Program-made: the position numbers and the translations under genes
From: Flaccisagitta enflata
Taxonomy: Eukaryota; Chaetognatha; Sagittoidea; Aphragmophora
Reading direction: 5' to 3'
Assembly (NCBI GenBank): GCA_965153355.1
Contig: OZ231127.1
Location: 31,310,001 to 31,374,000 of the forward strand
Length of the DNA stretch: 64,000 bases
Notes under the pieces: model-generated
What the model was told of the DNA's origin: nothing
Seen by the model: only the letters and a program-made list of their open reading frames with translations
Databases searched by the model: none
Shown here: positions 48,526-62,090 of the stretch, one piece after another
Numbering within the stretch: position 1 is the first letter of the stretch
How the letters are laid out: each line of letters begins with the position of its first letter

Positions 48526-48848
48526 TAACTATAGTAAGTATTGGGTAAACCCAATACTTACAAGTATTGTAAATACAATACAATACCCAATACAAATCGC
48601 CCGGCCTTGATTGGAGGAGGGCGGCAGTTTCAGTTATTTGTTCCCATCTTATGGAGTCTTTCCACTTTTTCAGTACCAATGCTATACCAATAAGGACATT
48701 TCTTTACAAACGCTCCAAATTTGGCAAATCAGATTTGTTTACCTTCAATTTAATTCAGCCACTTACTTCTACATTTCTACTCGAAAATGTGTCATGACCT
48801 TTTCATTTGAAGTTTGATATGATATGGCAAAAATGTGCTCTCGAGCGC

Positions 48849-49042
<194 letters not shown>

Positions 49043-49361
49043 TGAGCAAATGAGCATATCCGAGGTCTAAAGACGATTATGTGGAAGTGTATTAAGTACT
49101 TGAAGGATAAAGGATAAAGATTTTCAGTTATTTTACAAATCTTATTTTGCCATCGTCACCCGCGGATGGGATGAAGTGGTTTTCATGGGACGACAATTGA
49201 AGCTGTATGCTTAGAAATGAGAGGGTGACAATCGAAGCTATATGTATGGATATAAGGGTGACATTGGAAGCCATATGCCCGGATCTAAAGGTGACGATTT
49301 TAGTATCGTCATATAATGGCTGGCTATTGCACCTCGGATTTCCCTTTGCGCCATTACTCAA

Positions 49362-50108
<747 letters not shown>

Positions 50109-50227
50109 GGAGGTGGGGAGATGGGGTCCTGCATAGGAGTGTAAAAGGAACAGGAGCAGGATTAGGAGCATGAGATGAAGTAGAGCATGACTTGATAGGA
50201 GGATGAGCGGATGTAAGGAGGGCAATA

Positions 50228-50824
50228 CAGGGTCTTCAAATCGGATTGACTTATTGTAAACCTTTATAACATAAAAACTACTTGGAAAAAAGTGTTCAAA
50301 TTTTCAGTGTATGTTTTAAATATGCTACCATTTTGTCATGCCAAATTTCAGTATTGAGCGCTTTATTGTTGGAAGTCAGCAAAAGATTGAATAAACTTCT
50401 GTTTTTAGTCAAAGTGCAATCATTTGAGTCAGTTTCGTTTCTTTATCAGCATGTAATTTTCAAACAAATTGACCTGAACCTTGAAACTGGCCTTAATTAA
50501 AAGGCAATTTGTAGATTTTTGGGTGTTTAAACAATAATCTTTTATTTGAGACCAACCAATGCAATCTAAGTCAATTACTTTGAAAATGGCTGGCTGACAA
50601 AAACAGCTTCTCCAAAGAAATTCCACAAAAAATGATTTGTCTTTAAAAATGGTAACTTTATTCAAAGTGATGCTGTCTTTCAATCATCGATTGCTTGATA
50701 TTGAGATTTTGCATAACAAAATGGTAGCATATTATCAACATACACTAAAAAATTGAAAACTTTTTGCCAAGTATTTTTCAAGCTATAAAGGTTTACAATA
50801 AGTCAATCCGATTTAAAGACCCTG
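50228..50824. mobile_element. 597-bp TA-flanked palindromic MITE in intron 10
   Basis: Starts CAGGGTCTTCAAATCGGATT and ends with its near complement ...TTAAAGACCCTG, flanked by TA (50226-50227, 50825-50826). Termini and length are close to the 594-bp element, so both probably belong to one family. Confidence 0.85.
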
Positions 50825-50979
50825 TAGCAGAATCAGTAGGAGCATGCTAAGAGAAAATAGAAGCTAGAGGGCAAGGTGACTGTACGAGAGAGGAGGTGTT
50901 ACCGCCTGTCGTTTTCCCCTTCCGCGACGATCTTTTCACGACCATAAAACAATTCTTCATCGTCAGAAACAACGTGGAG

Positions 50980-51084
<105 letters not shown>

Positions 51085-51896
51085 TCCTCATTCCCATCAT
51101 TATCGTATTACTGCCTTCATCACTATCGTCCTCGTCGTCATCATCGTTATTTCCACCGTCGTTGTCTTCACTTAAATACATTTCCTTTATAACTTATTGC
51201 CCATTGAAAACCTTTATTGAATCTTTCCTTTCAAGATCCCTCCCAACTTTATGGGCAATTAACCTTCAATTGATTCATGATACTGTTTCATTGTCTGTCC
51301 GTTAGCTCTTCGTATCAGGCTACTAGATTTTCAAAATCCGTCCTCGCATCTATTGTTCGTCCATTTTTTAAGGTTGGGAATGAAACGGTTACGCTTTTTT
51401 AGCTGACACAGTTACCTGTGCCTTTCAATGTTTTGCTCATTCAATACCATCTCGTATCCTTAATTTTTTGTGTAAACATACTCCCCTTGACGGTCAAGGC
51501 GTGACCCTTGCTTTGTCAACCCCTTTCCCCCAACCTTTTACTCGTAACTGATCCCTTTCCACTTTGCCTCCTCGCCACATCTCCCTATTTCCCTTTCTAT
51601 TTGTCCATTTCAACCCCAGGAGGGTCTCTGACTCTCTGTCGCAAATAACTTTGAATCTAGGATTCTCTTTGCATCCAATGCTTTTGTCGTCCTCATATGA
51701 ACCTTCCCTTGGTCGCCCAGGAGGCCGCTTAGCAGGCCGCTCAGGAAGCCGCTCAGGAAGCCTTTTTGTCCCCCATTTGCTGCCTCGTATGTCTTTCTGT
51801 CAGCCTTGTCTCAAAGCGTGATTCTTTATTCTGTTTCCATCTTTTTCCTTTTGTTTCTCCTCTTTTCAACAATATCAGCTACTCCCTTACCTGTCT

Positions 51897-52035
51897 TCTT
51901 CTTTGTCTTCTTCTTCTTCTTCTTCTTCTTCTTCTTCTTCTTCTTCTTCTTCTTCTTCTTCTTCTTCTTCTTCTTCTTCTTCTTCTTCTTCTTCTTCTTC
52001 TTCTTCTTCTTCCTCCTCTTCTTCCTCTTCTCCTG
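51897..52035. repeat. CTT microsatellite
   Basis: About 40 units; degenerate TTC and TTCATG repeats follow to 52110. Confidence 0.96.
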
Positions 52036-52545
52036 TTAGTTTTCTTTTTCTTTTTCTTCTTCATGTTCATGTTCATGTTCATCTTCTTCTTCATCTTCTT
52101 CTTTAATTTCTTCTTCCATTTCTTTTTCCCTTTCCTTCCATTCGTTGTTTGCCAAGCAGCCGTCAATTTTGTTTTCCGTCAACAGTTGGACAGTTTTTGG
52201 TGATGAGAAAGAAGCGTTGTTTTGGTGGCATAAAATTTGTTGCGTCATTGTTGGCGCCATTCACGATTACGGCAGCCTTTTTCGGTGCGCCATAGAACCT
52301 CCTTAAGAGGCTCTATTTGTCGGACTGTCGGTCGATCCCGCTGAAGATTGCAGAAAATGTTTAAAATCACTTGAAAACTCATCTCGTTCATCATTCATGT
52401 TACTTGTAGTTTCATCCAACATCATATTCAGCTACGGTTATATCTGATAGAGCTTGGGATAGGTCTGATGGAGCTCGGGATAGGTTTAAGAATTGATAAC
52501 GCCAGGCGCACCGTCTTGGCCCGTTAGCCCCGTTAGCGCCCCGTT

Positions 52546-52700
52546 TTTTTTGTCTGTTTTTGTTTGTTTGTTTGTTTGTTTGTTTGTTTGTTTGTTTGTT
52601 TGTTTGTTTGTTTGTTTGTTTGTTTGTTTGTTTGTTTGTTTGTTTGTTTGTTTGTTTGTTTGATCGTTTTTGCTCGTTTGTAAATTTGTTTGTTTGTTTA
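52546..52700. repeat. TTTG microsatellite
   Basis: About 28 pure units then degenerate. Confidence 0.96.
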
Positions 52701-53239
52701 TTCGTTGAACCTGAAACCGTATTGTTTGTTTGTGCGCTCGCTTGTTTCTCTATCTTTGTTTATCAGTCCCAATTCTCATTGCTTGACTCATTTTTGGTTT
52801 GTTTGGTCTTCCAAAGTTATTCTGTCGACTCGTTTCTGGTTGAATCATCCAAAGAGTTTTTAAAGATGTTCGACAGCTGGACAATATGAAACGTTATCGC
52901 TACTCCATTGTCACTGACGCTTCTGTTGCCACTGAACACCGAATCTGTCCTACCCGCTTATTTTTAATACTGTCTCAGCCAATACCACTGACCACTGACT
53001 AGCTGACTGTCGGCTATCTGTACCTCGCTCGCGTCCTTATTTGACCTTTGAGGACACGTCTTTGTGACACATTCCATTCATCTTTTCTGCGCTTAGTCGC
53101 CGACGTTTTTGGTAACGTGCTATGTGACTGTCTGTGATGGTCTGTGACTCTGTGACGGTCTTTGACAGTCTGTCAGTTAGACAGTTGATTGTAATAACCA
53201 GGTTGGTAACACGGCTAAGGGTATCGCTTAAACGACTTC

Positions 53240-53906
53240 GTTTTTGGGCAGCGGCCCCGAAGGGACAGATGACCTATGCTTTCACATATGCAGAAAGTTC
53301 TCCTTCTTCTTCTTCTTCTCCTTCTCCTCCGTCCGTAACCCCCCCCCCCCAGCTTCGCAGCCCAAAACCTGGCTGTGAGACCCATATTCCACCCCAGAGA
53401 TCCAAATTCTAACCTTGAGGCCCAAATTCTAGCCTTGAGGCCCAAATTCTAGCCCAGAGGCCCAAAATCTAGCCCTGAGGGCCAAATTCTAGCTGTGACG
53501 CTCATGTTCCACCCCAGAGATCCAAATTCCAACCTTGAGGCCCAAATCTCAGCCTCGTGGCTCAAATCCCAGGCTTGAGGCTCAAATCCCAGCCGCAAGG
53601 CTCAAATCCAAACCTCGAAGCCCCAATTCCAGCCTCGAAGCCATAATTCCAGCTTCGAGGCCATAATTCCAGCTTCAAGGCTTAAATCCAAGCATCAAGG
53701 CTCAACTCCAAGCCTCAAGGTCCCAATTCCAGCCTTGAGGCTATAATTCCAGCCTTGAGGCTATAATTCCAGCCTTGAGGTTCAAATAAAAACAGCATAG
53801 GTCATCAGCCCCTTTGGGGCCGCTGCCCCTCTAACCACCTCACACCCACATACACTCACATAGGGGAAACGGGATACCGCTGACCATCTAACGCTTTTGC
53901 GACATA
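53240..53906. repeat. Fam-D repeat: minisatellite between inverted ends
   Basis: The left end has GGGCAGCGGCCCCGAAGGGA and GATGACCTATGCT; the right end has the complement AGCATAGGTCATCAGCCCC and GGGGCCGCTGCCCCTC, then ACCGCTGACCATCTAACGC. Between them is a 20-bp minisatellite (GAGGCCCAAATTCTAGCCTT to GAGGCTATAATTCCAGCCTT). The left flank also has TTC/TCC and poly-C runs. Confidence 0.72.
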
Positions 53907-54366
53907 GCTCCTCGCATTCCGTTCTCAAATAACTAATTCTAGGTCTTTCTGATACTGTCCCAACTCCCAACCATTAATCAGCCAGTAATTGCTTATCCGC
54001 TTCACTCAATCGATACCATTGTTGAATGTTTCCTAATATCTGAGAATTTTAGTCTCGCGTCGGATGCAATCTTTTTTGATTGATTTCTCTCTTGCTTCTA
54101 TTTTCGTTTTGTATGCTTGACAAACAAAATAATTGCCAATGCCACCGAAATCGAACCCTGCTGCACATCGAGGTCATGGGACGCAACCAACCTTGATTAT
54201 TTTATTTTTCTTTTTTTTTTTAATTGTTAGTGTCCTTTGTCCAGTTGGCCCGAGTCACTCGAAATTCAATACCTGAAAACTGCTGAGGTGAAACGGCTGA
54301 GGTCTGCTAACTCGTGGAGACCTTTTCCGGTTTTGCCATCATTTACCTCTTTGCCGTAAATTCATT

Positions 54367-54520
54367 TTTTTAAGTCGCGTGCACGCGACTCTACAACCCG
54401 CTTTGTCCGTCGGTCGGTCGGTCGGTCGGTCGGTCGGTCGGTTGGTCCGTCACACTTTACTTTTTCTATGATTTTATTTCTTTGACCTCACTGCTCCTGC
54501 CCAAATGATCTGGTGACCTT
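54367..54520 (+). repeat. Fam-A copy, 3' part replaced by T/GT repeat
   Basis: TTAAGTCGCGTGCACGCGACTC head, eight GGTC units, CACACTTTACTTTTTCTATG, CTGCTCCTGCCCAAATGATC, TGGTGACC, then T-runs and the GT microsatellite. Confidence 0.75.
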
Positions 54521-54521
54521 T

Positions 54522-54577
54522 TTTTTTGTTTTGTTTTGTTTTTTTTTGTTTGTTTTTTGTTTTGTTTGTATTGTTTG

Positions 54578-54672
<95 letters not shown>

Positions 54673-54730
54673 TGTGTGTGTGTGCGTGTGTGTGTGTGCG
54701 TGTGTGAGTGTTTGTGTGTTTGCTTTTGTG
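54522..54730. repeat. TTTTG then GT microsatellite
   Basis: T/G-rich to 54577, GT to about 54710. Confidence 0.95.
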
Positions 54731-54945
54731 TGAGTTTGAGCTTGAACTAGAGAAGTTAACACTTTTTTTTATTTAACCCTTGAACCTCTTTACCCTATTT
54801 GAATTTCAACCTTAACCCCTATACGTAACAACACCATTCCATTGAATCTTTTTGTTAACAATCAATTGATGGCAATACAACGTTTGAAATTATCCCCCAG
54901 TTGACTTCACTCCTTCTTTTACACCCCCCAATTCCCATTCTGCAG

Positions 54946-55029
54946 ATGCGCGAAAAAGCATCCGTAGGAAAATGGCAGACGAAACAAGGATGGATCAGCG
55001 AATCTAATATCACCATCGATGTCACACAG
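54946..55029 (+). CDS. IgSF gene exon 11: middle of Ig4
   Basis: The acceptor is ttctgcag ending 54945 and the donor is GTATTG at 55030. It is 28 codons long with both flanking introns in phase 0. It encodes KWQTKQGWI and an E strand with sequon NIT (ESNITIDV). It begins with an ATG codon that is simply internal. Phase 0 on both sides means it could be skipped without a frameshift. Confidence 0.82.
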
Positions 55030-55160
55030 GTATTGACCATGAGAATACTCCATTTTCGACTTGAACTAAGTAAAACAGCACCAAGGATGCGGATGTGGAT
55101 GTTGACTGTTTTCTATTTGGTGGGTGGGATAGCTACTTTCACTTTTGTGATATCACCATC

Positions 55161-55162
<2 letters not shown>

Positions 55163-55220
<58 letters not shown>
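55163..55220. repeat. GT microsatellite, intron 11
   Basis: Pure GT, about 58 bp. Confidence 0.95.
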
Positions 55221-55221
<1 letters not shown>

Positions 55222-56081
55222 CACGGCATACAGGGAAGTATGTAAACAAATGGGTTAGTGGATAGGGTGTAACTGTTTGAAATATTTACTGTAGACTGTT
55301 ACCAGCCTGATAGAAAAAAAAACGGAATTTGTGGCCCGAATAACTTGAGTTAAGTCTTAACTTAAGAGGAATTGGAGAGCTAGCGTGTTTTCGAATCCAG
55401 AGCTTGTCTACCAAGTCTATCGACCTAGTTGTTTTGTTGACCAGCCATGTAAATCGGTTGGAATATAATACTTTTATGTAATAATTTATACGTTTTAACT
55501 TTAAATGTTTGTTCGTACGGACGTGTTTTACACACTAGTATGTGTGTGAGTTACTTATCTTTTCTTCGGGTAGGCACTCGTGATTGAGTTTACTTTTCAA
55601 TAGATTCATGGCTGCATCAATTGATTCAAGGTAAATTGTCCTTTCTTTGGGGAAACAAAGTCTTTCTTAAAAACAGATTGGAGACAAATTGGATTCAGGT
55701 AAGTCTGAAACGGAACGGTAATTCAGCCGAGTAATGGTAAAAGAATACCATCAGAGAAGGTCATTTGCTTCAATGAACTTCATGTAAGGAAGAAACTTGG
55801 ATGTGTATATCGAATTGAATGGGTATGTTCATCCTTTTCCAGAGGAGGGAATGTTCATTCTGGATCAATCGAGATGGTCATCGTCCTCGATGGTTTTTCT
55901 CAAAAATCTTACACACAGCCTTCCATTAAAAATCTCGAAAAGCATGAACATTGCTTGGAAAAGCTTTCTGTGATTCAAAGTCTGTAAATCTTAAAACTCA
56001 AAGCATTATCAAAAAGGATAGAATTGCTATTTATAAATCCTATTCTAGATCTAATGAATATTCTTTTTGTTACTTCTGCAG
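55221..56081. other. Intron 11 remainder, no recognised feature
   Basis: Unique-looking AT-rich sequence between the GT tract and exon 12. Confidence 0.6.
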
Positions 56082-56175
56082 GGTGGTGGTCTACAGAATA
56101 CAAAGATAGACTGTGAAGCCTACGGTGGTTTTGGTTCCAATCCCATCCTCGTCACAAGATTCCTCAAATCCATGA
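56082..56175 (+). CDS. IgSF gene exon 12: end of Ig4
   Basis: The acceptor is cttctgcag ending 56081 and the donor is GTGAGT at 56176. Entry is phase 0, exit phase 1, with 31 complete codons. It encodes a Gly-rich turn, the F-strand Cys (TKIDC) and a G strand (NPILVTRFLKSM), completing Ig4. The 7.3-kb intron after it holds the longest GA tract in the window. Confidence 0.85.
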
Positions 56176-56417
56176 GTGAGTAGATAAACAATGGATGTGA
56201 AATGGGCCATTTAATTGGTACTGGATAACAAAGTCAATTGGGCCAATATTTGCACCTTGTAGTTGATTTGACGGACTAACGGACGAAAATAACAACACGT
56301 AAATATGCTTTGGCCAACATGAATCTGTTAACACGATTTTGAAGTGGAATGATTTTTGGTTGAACATGGACTAGGTCAGAAGCGTATTAAAAGGGGTCGC
56401 CGGGGTATCCATGGCGA

Positions 56418-56970
<553 letters not shown>

Positions 56971-57372
56971 AAAGAAAGAAAAAGAGAAAAATAAAGAAAA
57001 GGAGAAAAAGAGAAAAAAGAAAGCAAAGTTGTTTTTTGTTTTTTCATTGTTTTAATTGGTACTAACTCTGAAAAAGAATTTTGTTCATACAATCATATGA
57101 ATTGATATTAACCTTAGACGAATATATGAATTTAAGCAAATAGTTTTTTTCAAAACAAAAAATTTGTTAAGACACAGGCTGAGGGTGGCTACCCTTAAAA
57201 ATTAGGCTCCCATGCGCCGCTGGACTTGGTTTAGGAAAAGGGCAAAATCCCTAGAAGTCATTTTCAAATTGCATGATTGAGCAAATTGCTCTATATTGGC
57301 TTTGTGCACCCTTTGTGCAAATCCTCGTGACGCCTGGATGCAAGCGCGCTCAAAGAGTTCAGACTGAAATAA

Positions 57373-57550
57373 AACAAGGCCGGACACACGGCTACCCCAG
57401 TCGCGTGCGGGTGGTCAGGGGCCGTTTTTGAGGTCAGTGGGGCCAAAGACCACAAAAACCCGAAAAAAGTAAAGCGTGACGGACCGACGGACCGACGGAC
57501 CGACGGACCGACAAAGCGGGGTGTAGAGTCGCGTAGCACGCAACTAAAAA
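57373..57550 (-). repeat. Fam-A copy, near complete (178 bp) in intron 12
   Basis: On minus: TTTTTAGTTGCGTGCTACGC, CTCTACACCCCGCTTTGTCG, four GTCCGTCG units, CTTTACTTTTTTCGGGTTTT, CACCCGCACGCGACTGGGG, GCCGTGTGTCCGGCCTTGTT. A compact reference copy for the family. Confidence 0.85.
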
Positions 57551-58212
57551 GCATCAGTCTCACCCATGGCAATTACAGACGTTCATAATAACTCTAGCCC
57601 AAGCAAATCCACCGCATCGCGGTCGTTGCACTTTAGACGCGTCATGCGACACATGGACCAATATATCGAGCCAAACTTTTTCCATGTCCACCCACAGCAA
57701 AAAGCCTTAAAGTCATGATAATTTACCGGCTGAACACATCAACCGAAGCAAAAACAGAAAAAAAAAGAAAATAAAGAAGAAAAAAAAAGAAAATGCCCCC
57801 CTGTGAGTCACTCAAGTCCTCTCAAGACGTCCGTTGCGAAAAGAAATGTCAGACGTTCTCTGATCTGGCGATATTGCTACCCAAGATAAGCTTGCCTCTG
57901 GTCGAATTTCGCACGGCAGGCTGAAGATGATGACATCTATAACTCCAGTCACACAATATTCTATTTCATGACACAAAATTATATTCTAAATTGCGTCAAA
58001 GCAACGACGATTGATATAATAATTAAAAGTCAACAACATAGGTGAATAAAAAGAAAAAAAGTTTACTAATGACTAAATATAAATGATGTTACCAGTAATG
58101 GCGGCTGTCGCCGTGAGGGAAAAAGTCGTAAGCATTGGTCACTTTTCACCATGCTTTTATCTTCAGTTACTGAAATTTTTTTATTTGTGAAACTGAAAAT
58201 TAAAAAAAAATA
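57551..58212. other. Intron 12 segment, no recognised feature
   Basis: A-rich runs at 57760-57790; otherwise nothing named. Confidence 0.5.
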
Positions 58213-58625
58213 GGACTGAGCCAAATGAGCTAGACGAGCTAAAATATTCTAAATTATTCAACCAGATAACCAGCTTTGCTCACTGACATGCTTTTTTGTA
58301 TTTGCATTCTTAAATCAATATATTAATTTACTCATCCTATTTAAAATCAGAGAAAAAGAGCAAGCTAAATGGGCTAAATGAGCTAGAATACTTAAAAACG
58401 CCCTCACAGATGAGCAGCTCTGCTCACTAAAATGTTTTTTTTTTCATTTGCTTGCTTAATTAAGTATGAAAATATTTATTTATCTATCATATTTGAAATC
58501 AGAAAGAAAAGACTGAGCTAAGTCAGCTAAATGAGCTAAAATGCTCAAAAACGCCTTGACAGATGAGCAGCTGTGCTCATAAACATGTTTTTTTGTATTT
58601 GCATGCTCAAGTAAACATAAGTACA
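58213..58625 (+). repeat. Tandem repeat of about 145 bp, roughly 2.8 copies
   Basis: The blocks GCTAAATGAGCTA, AAAACGCC, AGATGAGCAGCT, TGCTCA and TTTTTTGTATTTGCATGCT recur with diverged spacing. Confidence 0.7.
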
Positions 58626-59370
58626 CCCCTTCATTGATCCTACACAAAATCATGAAAAATAGAAAAAAACTTCATTCAAATTTTTCGCAAATAAATATTT
58701 AAAAAATCATAGCGCACAAAATATTTGTTATAGAGCATTCTGCTTGGCGCCAAATGAAAGAGAATTATCAAATTTACTTACCCTATCAATTTCATCGGAG
58801 GCCACATTCGGTCGGTGGAGATTCTCAACTTTCTAATAAGAAAATGATAACCCTGTTTCTCTCGAATATGTCAAAAAGTCGAAGACTGACTTCGACTTTT
58901 TTCCCGACTAGATGTTCAAGACTTACCAACGTATTAGGAGAACCGTGAAATGTCTCATACTGGCCAAAAATAGAATAGCAGAAAGAAAGAAAGAAAGAAT
59001 TGCCTCTGGTTGAAAAGTGTCTCTAGTGATAGAGAGTCGCAACGCATAGGCGCAGATTCTTGATTTGCCACCACTAGAGGGCACCAATAGTCTTTGGACG
59101 TTACTAGACGCTTCCGGACAAATCCCAAGACGCGGAAGGACGCCGCAGAAGGACGCCGCAAAAGGACGCAAGACGCTTAAAAACGAGACTTACTCGAGTC
59201 AAACTCGAAGCTCCTACTAGGAGTCCTAGTTCAGATCTAAAAAGGGAGAAAAGTTGAATTAAGAAAAGGAAGGAACAGAGTTAAAGGAGGGGGGATAAAA
59301 GAGGAAAGTGGCTGAAATGGGATGAAAAATTGCCTCAACTCAAAGAGCGAACAAATAAGCAAACAAACAA

Positions 59371-59375
59371 ACAGT

Positions 59376-59461
<86 letters not shown>
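59371..59461. repeat. GAAA microsatellite
   Basis: About 22 units. Confidence 0.96.
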
Positions 59462-59462
<1 letters not shown>

Positions 59463-59601
59463 GTGGACAGTGGTCAATCTTGAATATCAAGGTCATCGAC
59501 CAGTGATATGAGGAGATGGAGGCAGGCATAAGAGGAAAGAATTTGAAGGAACAGATAACAGTAATGAGTCGATAGAAGGGAAAGCGCAAACAAAGATGGT
59601 G

Positions 59602-59942
59602 AAGAAAAAGAAAAAGAAGAAGTAAAAGAAAAAGAAGAAGAAGAAGAAGAAGAAGAAGAAGAAGAAGAAGAAGAAGAAGAAGAAGAAGAAGAAGAAGAAG
59701 AAGAAGAAGAATAAGAAGAAAATGAAGGAAAAGAGGAACAAGAAGAAGGAGAAGGAGAAGAAGAAGAAGAAGAAGAAGAAGAAGAAGAAGAAGAAGAAGA
59801 AGAAGAAGAAGAAGAAGAAGAAGAAGAAGAAGAAGAAGAAAATGAAGGAAAGGAAGAACAAAGAAGAAGAAGAAGAAGAAGAAGAAGAAGAAGAAGAAGA
59901 AGAAGAAGAAGAAGAAGAAGAAGAAGAAGAAGAAGAAGAATA
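59602..59942. repeat. GAA microsatellite, about 340 bp
   Basis: Three GAA blocks separated by related GAATAAGAAG... and AATGAAGGAAAGGAAGAAC interruptions; the AATGAAGGAAA interruption occurs twice. Confidence 0.96.
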
Positions 59943-60165
59943 TCAAGCAATAGAAAGATAAGGGGGAGAATGGAAAGGAAGAATCCTTGCAGTAAAAAAT
60001 ATATTACAAAAGGAAAACCTCGGCGGTGTAACGGCTGAGAGGTCATCAATGTTTTCTTACTCAGACTTAGCCTAGAAAAAAAAGCGTGAATTTTTTAACA
60101 TCCTTTTTTGCTCAAGGGAAAAACCACATAGAAGAGAAGAACAATTTAGATGTGATGACAGTTGG

Positions 60166-60278
<113 letters not shown>

Positions 60279-60504
60279 CTTGAGACGAAATAGTATCATT
60301 TATAATTCACAAGTAATACTTGGGTAATTGCTCGCTATCATCCCAATGATTGCTGCGATGAATCTTGGATGGCTTATCACTTGATTACTCGTCGTTATCC
60401 AGTGAATCACGTTATATCAGCAATTAATTATCACGATCAACATCCAGCCGTAATTTCTACCACTATTTGAGAAAATTAGAATCATTTCGTCGTCATTTTC
60501 ATTG

Positions 60505-60743
<239 letters not shown>

Positions 60744-60792
60744 CAAAATCACTACAAAATGTTGCACAATTCATATCTCATAGTGCCTTTGT

Positions 60793-60845
60793 AAAGAATG
60801 CCGGCGGTCACTTTATGGTTTGACTCTCGATTCTTGCCTTCAAGG
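60793..60845 (-). repeat. Short satellite-related fragment
   Basis: Contains AAGAATGCCGGCGGTC and GACTCTCGATTCTTGCCTT, both in the minus-strand satellite unit with the same spacing apart from one base. The sequence between them differs. It sits directly beside the long TCA array. Confidence 0.7.
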
Positions 60846-61149
60846 GCATGTTTTTCTCAACAATTTTGTCAAATTTGTTTCAACAAAAATGTGACATTTC
60901 TAATTTGCTAACTTAATAATCAATATTACAAAACATTTACATTTTTATCATGGATACAACTATTTACAAAATACAAAAATGTGGTGCACGAGGATGTCTT
61001 ACTTGTCCATAAGACGCACTGAAAGTAAAGTAAGAGGAGTTTACCCAGAGGACAAAGATACCATTCACTTTACTATTTTTGCATAGGTCAATGCTTGTGT
61101 TGATTTTTTTTTGTATTTAAATGTGTAAACTTACATGAAAAAACCGATC

Positions 61150-61200
61150 TGTTACTGTTACTGTTACTGTTACTGTTACTGTTACTGTTACTGTTACTGA
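61150..61200. repeat. CTGTTA hexanucleotide repeat
   Basis: Eight units. Confidence 0.95.
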
Positions 61201-61282
61201 CCAAAATGCAAAAAGATTGAAGGAAATTCGATTTTGATGAAACTAAAGAGTGAAAAAAATAATGACAATTGTTTCAGTAACT

Positions 61283-61431
61283 GCTCACTGAAAATTTTTA
61301 ACTTGCATAAAAAATGAAAATATCATTAGAATAAGAACATAGCGCCCTCAGTTTATGTTTTAGGAATCGCGCTATGTTCTTATTTTGTCGATATTTTGAT
61401 TTTCTATGCAAATTTAAAATTTTCAATGAGC
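61283..61431. repeat. 149-bp imperfect palindrome
   Basis: The left arm GCTCACTGAAAATTTTTAAC ... AATAAGAACATAGCGC pairs with the right arm GCGCTATGTTCTTATT ... TTTCAATGAGC around a centre near 61357. Outer matches such as GACGCACTGAAA (about 61013) and its complement near 61645 suggest it is the core of a larger foldback element of about 0.65 kb. Confidence 0.7.
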
Positions 61432-62090
61432 CATGGTATATTGACAAAATAAGTTTTTATTGTATTTCATATATTTTTTCAGCTGTGAAACAAAGGATTG
61501 GATATTAAGACTTGCATATGCAAGTCAATTCATGCAAAATATGACTGTTGACAGTTTACTTGAAAACATAAAGACAAAAATTGTCTTCATTTTATAAATT
61601 TCATAACTTATTTAGCTCGGGTAGCAAATTCTATGGTAATTTTCAGTGCGTCATAAAGTATCTTTACCCATCATGGAGACCTATCATCCCATGATATATC
61701 TTCTTAGAAGATGAAGGCCTTTTTCCATTTAATCACTTAAAAAAATGTAACCTTACCCCTCTGTAGTAAAAATTCACCATGTGCCAGCCCCCTTAATTAA
61801 AGGAAAGGATCAAAACTGGGGACTTGGACTACCTCTAGTTCCATTTTTTCAATCAAGTTTATATCTTAAAATAGCTGAGTTGGAAAACCCATCCATTGCC
61901 AGGAGTCAGCGCTATTCTAAGGTTACGTTACCATAGCCCCCTCAAAAATATCATAACATTTTTTTAGATTAAAAAATTGTTTGTAAGACAAAAGGCTTAT
62001 GACTGTCCAAAAAACACATTTCCAAGGGTTCTTGAATAATGGTTTCACTAGCCATTTAAAATGGGTCTCAGTGCTCAAATTTGGTTCTGT

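Larger units (their letters stand above)
45557..48609. mobile_element. 3,053-bp hAT-like element in intron 10, TSD ATTGGAGG
   Basis: The left end CAAGCCCGGGCGATTTT and right end AAATCGCCCGGCCTTG are inverted repeats, followed inward on both sides by ATACAATACAAT runs. The flanks are an exact 8-bp duplication ATTGGAGG at 45549-45556 and 48610-48617. Inside are an inverted block with ATAAGCAC motifs (45620-46310), a degenerate Fam-A copy, T-rich low complexity, an 18-20 bp minisatellite and a nested 594-bp MITE. No transposase frame is visible. Confidence 0.8.

Noticed and set aside
59604-59946. Glu/Lys-rich or Phe/Leu-rich coding region
   Set aside because: It is a GAA microsatellite; no unique coding flanks.
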